From: Dendrolimus kikuchii
Lineage: Eukaryota > Arthropoda > Insecta > Lepidoptera > Lasiocampidae
Assembly (NCBI GenBank): GCA_019925095.2
Contig: CM034391.1
Coordinates: 3,189,051-3,253,050 of the forward strand
Direction of reading: 5' to 3'
DNA length: 64,000 nucleotides
Shown here: in pieces, positions 46,601 to 58,600 of the stretch
How the letters are laid out: each line of letters starts with the position of its first letter
Position numbering within the stretch: position 1 is the first letter of the stretch
Translations under genes and position numbers: made by a program
The notes under the pieces: model-generated
Seen by the model: only the letters and a program-made list of their open reading frames with translations
Told to the model about the DNA's origin: nothing
The model's database searches: none

Positions 46601-49600
46601 TTTATATGTTAGTATAAGATTACCGGAATTTTTGAAAAAGATACTGCCACACCGGTATATTTTTTACCTTTGCTTGGTAACTTTTATGGTTTTAACGTTA
46701 TAATATAACATAATATTTTCTTAAGTTTTCGCGACTTGTATACATAATAAAACTACGTTTTAACGGTTTTAAGCGCGGTAATTTTATTTGATTTTGGTTT
46801 TTCCGACGTTTCGGCCACTTTTCAGTGGCCGTGATCACGGAAGACAAAGATGTCAACGAGTATTGTTAAAGTTTTATTTAGCCTACCGCCAACTTATTAA
46901 TTTTAATTATTTCATTTTAATTTTGTTTATGGTTATTCTTTACTCTATGGGAGCCTAATCTAATTTACTACCGCTTCGCAACATGTTATGGCTTGAAGAG
47001 AAGAAGCGGCGCAAGAAACTCTTCAGCAAACATGCCTAGCTCTAATAATTTTATATAATATTAAATTGTTCGTGCCTACCCCGCAAGGGAACTGGCGTGA
47101 AGTTATGTATGTATGTAATATTAAAATGGGTGGAAGGAAAAATAAAAGTAATTATCAGTCAAGTTAGTTTGTGTTCCGTTGTACGCAGAAAGAGCTCAAA
47201 GTGTCTCGAGGTCTGGCAGCTGGTTTTTGCTGGGTTTGGGTCTTAATAGTTTTGATAATTGGATCCCAAACAGGTGGTACTTGCCAACCATCTTTCCTAT
47301 AGAAATTTGGGTGTTTTTTTGATTTCAATAGCCTCACGCATCATTCTAGGTATGAAACGATTCTCTTTCGCAAGGATTTGTGGTTTATCGAATCTGATGT
47401 AGTGGTTGGGTTTATCCAGCGTGTGTTCACTGATCGCAGACTTCGTAGACCTTGTTGAAAAGTGGCCGAAACGTCGGAAAAACCAAAATCAAATAAAATT
47501 ACCGCGCTTAAAACCGTTAAAACGTAGTTTTATTAGTTATAATATAACGTTAACAATCCTATGTATAACATTATACGTATCGGTAAGTTTTACTTTGTCT
47601 TAAGCGACGTTGTCATTTTCAAGAATTGGCTTTATTCCGACTACCAGGGTGTTCCATTAGTAGCTCACAACGTCCAACATGCTTCGTTAGCCGTTCCACA
47701 AGGCGACCGCGGTCGTTGTGGTCGTGGCGAAAACGTTACTAATGGCGTCATCATTTTCGATCACACGACGCTCACAACGACCCATGTCAAGAGGTGGGTC
47801 GAATAGCCGTTCCACTTGGGTTTACGATTGTAACGCCGCGAAGCTAGTGGAACGGGAAAAATCTCGGTCGTGAACGTGGTCGTTGTGAGTCCCTAATGGA
47901 ACGTAGCCTACGTGTTATGGAAACAACTGTCAAACACAACTCTAAATTATTACGCGCGCTCTTAGAACAGCTGTTTGACAAAGAGAGTGACGATGGTAAC
48001 AAAACATAGTTAGAACGCTAAAATTACCGATAAAAATCGGTTTAACGTTATATATTTTTACCGGTAAAATTGCTAGAAATAACGGTTTTTTACCGTTATC
48101 TGAAATTAGCATAAATAACGATACCACATTTATACCGGTATTTCAAGCTCTGGTTGAAATATTTCACTTGTCATCGAATACCTTTGATATGTTTTATTAC
48201 ACTTACGTGCTTACTATCAACATATAATGTGAACATATGAATTGGTTCCTCCTTCACCGTGCAGGAACGGAGAAAGAATACAATTTCCTGCGGCCGGGCG
48301 GCCTGTCGGGCATTTGCCCGACTGGATGGCTACCACCCCTGGTCTAAAGTATGTCGCCATAACAACCTTGAGTTGTGTTCCGGCATTAGTGATCAGGTTC
48401 CAGTTTCCCTTAAGAGAGCAGCAGTGCCTTTGTAGCAACTTTGCTGTTGCAAATGTCCATAGGCGATGGTAACCGCTTTCCATCAAGTGGGCCGTCTGCC
48501 TGTCTGCTGATCTGCTGCAATAAAAAAAAAAGAAAACCATTCTACCACCGGACAAGCAGACATACGCACTCACGCCACCGATGTATGGCGGAAATACCAA
48601 CGAAGCGGACGAAACGCTATGCTTCCTCTTTCATCATACGCACCGCTGAAGAGTGGAACTCTTTACCGTCGTCTGTTTTTCCTGAAGAATACAATCTAGG
48701 TGTCTTTAAGTCTCGTGTGAATAGGTATCTTCTAGGTAAGCGTGCTCCACCTTAGACTGCATTTCCGCCTGACGTCAGGTGCAATGTCAGTCAAACGCGA
48801 ACCTATTCAATATTAAAAAAAAAAAATTGTCTTAGTTGAATTGGCATTATAGATAGATATTCGTACAATTCCTGACTTCTTGCCTATAGGCATTTAATGG
48901 GATGATTCAGAGCGCAACAATTTTAATATGGCCTTAGCAAGCTGTTTAGATGTCCTTGCTTCCAATATGGATCGTCTACAATTGAGTTGAAGAATGAATG
49001 TAGGTGATTCCGAAAAGTGACTTCTGGCTTAGGCCGGGGATAAGATTCGTTTGCTTTTAATCTGATATTTAATATTTTTTATTTTAATGATCAAATTTTT
49101 AGTGATTGTTAGACTACGTTTTAATTATAGTAGTTATATTTTTGGTATTCTTTTATTTCTTTCCGTAATCTATAGACTAAATACATTCGTACAAGTTTAC
49201 AATAGCGAATGGAACATACATTATTATGATCTAAAATAAATGGAAACGGTGTTCTAGCACTCAAATTAGTAAAACTAGATGCTTCTTAGGAAAACAATTT
49301 GCAATATTACAATTGCGACACGTTGTCAATAGGAGAGATGTCTTATCGCCCTTTTGCTAGAATTCTATCTCAAATGCATATCGGCGATTTACTGCAAGAA
49401 CTCATTAACCGTCATCTATTATAATATTATAAAATGCTAAACATGCCGCGTATGTACATTGAAGCTATTTAAAAAAACAACTGGTATAGACTATATAAAC
49501 AACGGAGAACACGATGCAATTTTTTGTAGATTTCTTGTCTGTTTGTTCGGGAGTCGTTCGGGGTTTGATAGACAGCAAATTCCAAGACTTAAAATCTGCG

Positions 49601-52600
49601 CTACTTTTTATCCCGCTGTAATTTTCCTGGGAATGATTTAAAGTAGCCAGATAAAAAATCGAACTACAATTTTTCCACTGATCGATAGCAAATTTAATTT
49701 AGTAAAATGTGTGATATTTTTTATCCCGGGAATTCTGCGGAATTTTTCACGGGGGCGGTTCGTAGTAGTTCGGGTGCATAAAAATTTGCTTATTCCGACA
49801 CAGTTTTCACTAAAACGATAACTTACATTCTTTTTTAAATGCTGTGTGTCCAGGGAATCCCGTGGGTATTTTACGTCAAGCGTCGACGAAGTCGCGGGCA
49901 TATCTTAGTCTAATTATACAATATGTCAGTTAATGAGTTTTTGAAGTAAACCGAGGATAATTTTTTTTTGGTAATTACCTTTTTTTATAAATTCATACAT
50001 GGCTTACAAACATATGTAACCAGTACGCTGCGTTTGTACATAGCGGCGGCGCGTGCGCACCGGCCGCCGACGTCGGTGAGTACGCGAGCTACTGCGCGCG
50101 CATCCACGACGAGGAGATCTACCACGACCTCTGCGTTGTGAAGAACACCTTCCAGGACCTGCCGTCCTTTCCTTACAACCCGCCCGCTTTCAACACAGTA
50201 TGCTAGTTTTATTTTTATTTATTTATATTCGAGTTTTTTTTTTAAGTTTTCGAAGCAGGCGTGAATTGAGAACTAATAAATACGAACTTGAAATCTGTAC
50301 AGAGATTTGGATAAACTTTGTACCATTATCGGTTTGAAAGCAAAGGTTAATGGTGTGTCAAATTATTATATACACGACGAGTATTTTATATCGACTTTTA
50401 AGTTTAAATTATAAATAAATGAGAGCAAAGTGTTTACCATTGTCTTTTGTTGTTACTTTTGTTATTTGTTTAATTAGTTTATTAATTAAATATGTAATGA
50501 ATAAAACATTTGGTTCTTTATTTTTAAAAATATGTTCAATTCTTTTATATGAATAATGTTAATTTATGCTAACTTTATTGAAATCAATAACCAGCTTGAA
50601 TTAACTGTGGACTGTGGATTCCTCCCTTACAACATCTCCATTTGATTAAATATATCAATTATAAACACATTTTGTTTTTTTGATTACTTTGACACGTTGA
50701 TAACCATATAGGATGTATATAGTTGATAAAGAATAATAGCATGTAATTATGTACATTTTACTGTTTACATGGAGTACCGAATGAATGAATGCTATTAAAA
50801 CATGCGTAAATTTTAAAGAATTCTAGACCTGGCGACAAGTAAAAGTTTCACGGAAAACGTTCCGGACATCTACTGAATTATTCATGGCTCTGTTATTTCT
50901 CGATTCACGCTGATTTTTTTTAAAACATCTTCACACCGCTAGTTAGTTGTTTGAACATTGCTGTTTGTAATGTTTTTATTATGGTTTGATACATTATTTT
51001 AATTGAATTTAGAATGTGGTCTTGTGTGAATTTTATTTGCCTACTTTTTTTATTGCACTCTTTTTGATATTACAATTTGTCTGTGGTATTGTGGTTGCGG
51101 CGAAATTTTTAATTTCTATTGGATTTTTTTTTATAAATTAGTGCTGCTATCTACAATACCACAATCAAATACGATTTAAATATAGAACAATGAAACGATT
51201 TAATTTTTTCAGCTAGCAACTTCCTCGCATAGTTTGGAAAAGAGGGACTATGTTATAAAGGAACTCGTAGACACGGAACACAATTATGTGGAAGTTTTAA
51301 GTAAAATTATCAAACATTACTACAAGCCATTGATGCCGTATCTTAAGCCACAAGATATGCAAGTAGTTTTTTTCGGGATCAAGGTGAGTAACACGCATTT
51401 TATTAGCGTATTAAAAAGTTCATAGTAACGCTGTATTTCCTTCTTTTTACTGCATGTATTGATTAGATTGGTAGACGGCACACCTGATGGAAAGCGGTTA
51501 CTACCGCCTATGGACATTTGTAATATCAGAGGTGCTACAAATGCGCTGCTGCTCTCCAAAGGAAGTTTTTATCCGTGCATGAACGGAGAAAGAATACAAT
51601 TTCCTGCGGCCGGGCGGCCTGTCGTAAAAGGCGACTTAACAACCCATAGCCAGGTGGTAGGGCGTTTGCCCGACTGGATGGCTAACACCCCTGGTCTAAA
51701 GTATGTCGCCAAAACAACCTTGAGTTGTGTTCCGGCATTAGTGATCAGGTTCCAGTCTCCCTTAAGAGAGCAGCAGCGCATTTGTAGCAACTTTGATGTT
51801 GCAAATGTCCATAGGCGATGGTAACCGAATTCCATCAAGTGGGCCGTCTGCCTGTCGGCTGATCTCCTGCAATAAAAAAAAAGTCCGTAACCTGGTCACT
51901 AATGTGGGAAATACAACTCAAGGTTGTTATGGCGGCATACTTTAGGCCAGGGGTGATAGGCATCCAGACGGGCAAATACCCTACCACCTGTCTATGGTGT
52001 TTCTGTGTGTCTGTGTATGTGTGTGTCACCTCTTACGAGAGATCACCTGGCGTCAGGAATTAGTATTCTTTCTCCGTTCCCGCACGGATAGAAGATCGGA
52101 TCTTAAAGAAGTTATTCCATATTTAATAATAATGACACCTTCAATACAGGTATTATTAACACGGTTTGGTTATGTGGTTTAAGTTTTTGCCCGCATAGCT
52201 CATTGGAACGCAGAAGCCCTGGGTTCGATTCCTAGTGTGGTAAATTTTATGACAATGAATATTAATATAAATTTTCCCGTTGTTTATTATAGTTTGGGAT
52301 TTGTCCCAGAGTTGTCCGTTGTATATTGCCCGAACGTAACTTATTTACCTTGGGGATATATAGTGTATCTGCTTGTCTGTAATTGTTTGTTTATTGTATT
52401 TTATAGAGGAACCGACCATATGCGAATCCGACTCGCGCACGGCCTCTTGTTCTCTTTAATCCATAACACGTTGCAAGAAGGCAGTAACTCATATAAAACT
52501 CCCATATGTAAATTAAATACAAGGAAAACAAACAAGTTATTTATTATTATTAAATGTTGAAATTGCTCCTTAATTGCTTACTACCGTAAATATAACAAAT

Positions 52601-55600
52601 GAAAGAATATTGACGAAGCGTGTTGTATGGCAGTGTTGGTTGATGTCAGACATATAATTTTATCCGTGCAGGAACGGAGAAAGAATACAATTTCCTGCGT
52701 TGGGGCGGCCTGTCGTAAGAGGCGACCAAACAACCCACAGCCGGGTGGTAGGCATTTGCCCGATTGGATGACTACCACCCCTGGTCTAAAGTATGTCGCC
52801 ATAACAACCTTGAGTTGTGTTCCGGCATTAGTGAGCAGGTTCCAGTCTCCCTTAAGAGAGCAGCAGCGCATTTGTAGCACCTTTGGTGTTGCAAATGTCC
52901 ATAGGCGATGGTGACCACTTTCCATCAAGTGGGCCGTCTGCCTGTCTGCTGAACTCCTGCAATAAAAAAAAAACAAAACAATTTCCTGCGGCCGGGCGGC
53001 CTGTCGTAAGAGGCGACCAAATAACCCACAGCCGGGTGATAGGGCATTTGCCCGACTGGATGACTACCACCCCTGGTCTAAAATATGTCGCTATAACAAC
53101 CTTGAGTTGTGTTCCGGCATTAGTGACCAGGTTCCAGTCTCCCTTAAGAGAGCAGCAGCCCATTTCTAGCACCTTTGGTGTTGCAAATGTCCATAGGCGA
53201 TGGTAATCGCTTTCCATCAAGTGGGCCGTCTGCCTGTCTGCTGAACTCCTGCAATAAAAAAATATATATAAGTCGTGTGCAGAAGGCTTGACGATGGTCG
53301 CCCTCCCGCTTCCTACGACTGGCACCAGGGCTTGTTAAGTAGTACTAAGAACTAGACGACCGCGGGTCGCGGTTGTGAGAGGCGTTAGGGGTTGTCGTCG
53401 GCAAGCCTTCTCCGTACGACTTATACGTCTATGAAGACATTAATGAAAGTATGTTAAACGACATGTGTGTGCCGAAATCTTAGTAAGTTGAGAACTCTTT
53501 TCTATAAGTAACCCGTGTAGTATAAAATGTCTATAGAATTTAACTCACAGTGGTGAGTTGTTGATTTAACTCGCACAACTCACTTATGAATCAAAAAAAG
53601 GTCAATCGCAGCCGTCGTTTTAGTCCAGATAATTAAAAATCAGAGTGTAAGTCTCATTTCTCGCATAATGATTAGCCCAGGGTGGCTACTATAACATGTG
53701 TATCAGACTAATATAAAGCCGGAATAAGCCTTTACACCGGACAGACCTCGAAGTGATATTGTCCTGTCTTCATCCGCATACTTTTATATTCCAGCAATGA
53801 CGGAACGAGCCAAGTAGTGGGGTAATTGATACAGACTACCCTCTAATATTATTCTGTCAGCAAACAAACTCGTTTTAACAGTATAATATGTATGTTTTAA
53901 TTAAGGTCTTCAAACCCTAGAACGTAACCCTCGTTTATTTACCCAACAAGTTTTCTCTCACACGAGAGTTATATAGCATTCATTTATTATCTAGGTGCAC
54001 TTCGGCGACTCGGTTACTAAATATTGTTTTTTTCTATTTATATTAAAAGTTAATTATATAATATTTTCTTAAATTTTCGCGACTTCTATACATAATAAAA
54101 CTACGTTTTAACAGTTTTAAGCGCGGTAATTTATTTGATTTTTAGTTAATTATAATAATATGTGTGTCTGTGTGTGTATGGTGAGAGAGAGAGACAGATA
54201 CATATATAACACTGAATTGTACACCATCACGGAAAACAGAAAAACTTATAGCCTAAAAATATTCTGAATGTGTATAATGGGCGGTCGGTCTTATCGCTAA
54301 GAAGCGATCTCTTCCAGACAACCCGTAAATGATCGTACATACATACATACATACATAACTTCACGCCAGTTCCCTTGCGGGGTAGGCACGAACAACAGAG
54401 TGCCATTTAGGCTTATTATTACACACCTCACTTGCCTCTTTGACATTCATAACTCTTGTCATGCAAGCTCGTCTGAAATGATCGTATCTATATATATTTA
54501 TCTCTTCTTTTAAAAATTATCTAAGTGATGGTGAAAACCGCTTTTATATCTGTTGCGTGGTTTAGGAGGAGTTAGGATTAGCATATACAGACAGACGCTT
54601 AAAACGAGTTTGTTTTATACTATGTAAAGAAGACTATGAAAGGTTAATTGTTAAAGGAACTCCATGAAACCCACACGGGCCTCCTCCGCCAGTTGAAACT
54701 GGCGACAGAGGCGTGCGTCCCCGGCAGTGGGGCGCCGAGGCTCGCCGACGTTTTCTTGGCGTGGCGGGAGAAGTTGCTCCTCTACGGGGACTACTGTTCG
54801 AATCTAACTAATGCTCAGGAGACGCTAAAAGCACTGGAGGCGAGGGATAGCACATTAGCCAAACAAATGGCGGTAAGTTGGAAAACTACTTACACGTTCT
54901 TATTTTGATCCCCATCGTTCATATACCCTATCTAAGGTGTTTCTTTTTTTTATATAGCTTCCAGTAACAGACTAGGCATTTTTACATTTTTTTTTAAGAC
55001 TATGTATTTTGGGTCTCTCGTGCAATCTCCGAATCCTTATTCTGGGGAATCATGATATAATCGCTCTCTAGGGATGATCCGACTAGGTGGAGGAGCGAGT
55101 TTAGTGATGAGTAGTACACGTGTGAGGCAGTACATTTGTCCCGTACAAAATAGATTTGTACTGATACGGCTCAAAATTTAAATTTGTACTACTTCAAAAA
55201 TATTGTCCCGCTGCTACTTACGCGTCAAATGTAATATAACGCCGCTATGAATATTCATATGATAAAGAGGGACAGCATGACATGTACGACTGCTAGTAAA
55301 ATGAGGTGATCGAGGCTGATCATATCCGATTCTTAACGAACATTTCCGAAATAGAAATTTTGTACGGGACAAATGAGGGAATGACGATCACCGCCTCACC
55401 GGCCTCATCGCTTCAAATGTACTGCCGCGGTACAAACCAGACAAATCTCCTCGCCTCATTTGAAGTGGTACATTGCACTGGTTCAGTACACAATGTCATG
55501 TTATTCTTACAAACTCATTTTAAAATCATGACCTACCCAACTCTAATCGAGATGGAATGCTCCTACGTCTCAAAGGCAAAACTTACGGCGAGGCCCATCT

Positions 55601-58600
55601 ATTATTGTTGGAAATTTGTATATATTGTTTGTACGTTTCGGGAATCGTTTGCGACCTCAATTATTGCACAGCGCCATCTATTGGCTTGTAAGTGTTCCAC
55701 TACAGCTCTATTACTAAGACAGGAAAAATGAAAATTCAAATGTTTAAATTCTACTAGAGAACATTTTTTGAAGATCATATATTAGTTAAAAATTAAATAT
55801 ATTCTTAAACTTTCTATTCTATAGACACCGTTTCGCAACATGTTATCGCTATATATAGAAATAAGGAGAAAAAAAAATTAGTAATAAACAAATATCAACC
55901 AATGTTATGATAGGCTGAACGCTGTTATCATCTTATCATATAACTGTGAAAGAATTCAAGAAATAGCTTTTCAAGTGGATTTTTTTTTCAGAAATGCCAA
56001 AAAGAACATAGTGATGGTCGAATACAGCTTAGAGATATATTATCTGTGCCAATGCAGAGGATACTCAAATATCATCTGCTTTTGGACAAATTAGTACATG
56101 AAACGCAACCGGTAAGTGCACTACAGAGCGCCTAAATAGGTTGTTTACGGAGATTATCAACATAGAGTGGAATTTTATGCTATGTTTTCCAACTATCAAT
56201 ATATCTAGACGTGTCAATTTCACTAAGTGATTCTCTAAAGGTGACTGCTTTAGGCCCTCGAGGTCTTTCATGATCAATAAATTAATGTAAGTTTGTTCCA
56301 TCACGATATGATTTTTTTTTTTTTTTTTTTATTGCAAGAGCTCAGCAGACGGGCAGACGGCCCACTTGATGGAAAGCGGTTACCATCGCCTATAGGCATT
56401 TGCAACACCAAAGGTGCTACAAATGCGCTGCTGCTCTCTTAAGGGAGACTGGAACCTGGTCACTAATGCCGGAACACAAATCAAGGTTGTTATAGCGACA
56501 TACTTTAGACGAGGGGTGGTAGCCATCCAGTCGGGCAAATGCCCTACCACCTGGCTGTGGGTTGTTTAGTCGCCTCTTACGACAGGCCGCCCGGCCGCAG
56601 GAAATTGTATTCTTTCTCCGTTCCTGCACGGATATTAAATGATACTGTCAGTAAATTAAATATCAGCCACTTTTTTTTTTATTAACAACTCTACGGACTC
56701 GAGTTCCGTACCCTTTTTTACAACTTAATTTCTAGTTTTTTTTTTTAATTTAACACGCTTATTAGTTATTTTGGTTCTTGTGTGTGACATTAATTTATTG
56801 ATTTTTGTGTTGAGGTGTATGTATCTTACGAATAAGTTATTATATTAATTTATTCTAGTTTTAATACTAAACTTATACTAATGTAGAGTGTATCTGTTAC
56901 ATGCTGGTGTTGTGAGGAAGTGCATGTGCAGTGTGGGCCTTATACATACATAACTTCACGCCAGTTCCCTTGCGGGGTAGGCACGTACAACAGAGCGCCA
57001 TTTAGGCTTATTCTTACACACCTCACTTGCTTCTTTGACATTCATAACTCTTGTCATGCACGCTCGTCTGTTCTTAAGGCTCCTGACATCACCTTCTGCT
57101 AGTACACGATCAATTTGATCATAGAAGGAACTGGGCCTTATATCTATACTAATATCAGCCACTTGCATAGTAAAGTTTTTCAAATGGGAAAACAGTGTGC
57201 ATATAGATGCATGCACACCATTTTTCCACAAACTACAACTATTTTTCAACAGAACAATGACGTGATTTTTTTTTCGTTTGAATCTAAATCTAGTTTTTGT
57301 TGTTCTGCACTATTGCCAAGACGTGGTCTCTACAGCAGGACTCGCCTGCCCAATTGGCCATTAGTTCTACGTCAAATGTGTATGGCGCACTGCCACTTCA
57401 GTGTACTTTGCGACCTATGTCGGGTAGTTTTTATCCGTGCAGGAACGGAGAAAGAATACAATTTCCTGCGGCCGGGTGGCCTGTCGTAAGAGGCGACTTA
57501 ACAATCCACAGCCAGGTGGTAGGGCATTTGCCCGACTGGATGACTGCCACCCCTGGTCTAAAGTATGTCGCCATAACAACCTTGAGTTGTGTTGTAGCAA
57601 CTTTGCTGTTGCAAATGTCCATAGGCGATGGTAACCGCTTTCCATTAAGTGGGCCGTCTGCCTGTCTGCTGATCTCCTGCAATAAAAAATAATAAAAAAA
57701 GTTTCTAGCTATAGCTGTGGCAATTTGATGATAATATGCGACTCTTTGGTACTAATAACATATTTTTCAACACACTTGCTCATAAAGTGGCTCTATGGTC
57801 ACCGCAATTAGGCACAGAATGACACCCATTATCAAACTGTGAGTAAAAAACATTATAACTCACTAGTGAGTTATAGATTTTTTTTAAATTTTATTGGTTG
57901 AGTTGCTTTGTTCTTAAAAAAGTTTTTATTAAAAAAAAAAAAGATCGTGTTCTATAGAACAAATAAATTAATGTTCCTATTGCTTGCTCATTTCATGCAA
58001 CTTCTTATTTAAATAGATAATTTTAACTCGTACGTGTTTAATAAATAAAACTTTCACTCATATATAACTTTTTTTTATCTACTAAATAAAATGAGTTTTT
58101 GTTGTTATTTTATTCACAAGTGTGTTGAGAAACGTCGTATGATACACGTGTGTATTGATGATTACCGTCCTCGGCTCTCTTAAGACCCTCGCCTACGGCT
58201 CGAGTCTCAATGGCGCCTCGGCGGTAATCACCAATGTTACACACTAGTACCATAATGTACTATTATAATACTAAGTTTAGTGTGTAAGTGATAATAGTTA
58301 TTAATTATTCGTTTTAAGGGTAAGGCAACCCTGTCTCTTATACCTCGTTTTTATTATGCGCACTTCGACGTCAGCGAGCTAGGAACTAGACAGCGCGAGT
58401 ATGTAAACGCAATATATTTGAACATTCAATACGCGCTGTCCACTTCCCTCGTCACCCTCTCACTTCAAAGAAGACAAGTGAAGTCACCGATTCAGTGCGT
58501 GGTAGTAATTAAAATACCTATTCATAATTAAGATATTAATTATATATTCGTTGTTCGGGCATGTAAATCAGTTTCCTGTTTTGCATTACAACTAAACAAT

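Noticed and set aside
54648..54656. Vav exon 7 starting at TTG (LLK) upstream of 54657
   Set aside because: No AG acceptor precedes it, an in-frame TAA lies just before, and alignment of the DH domain fits a start at GAA (54657).
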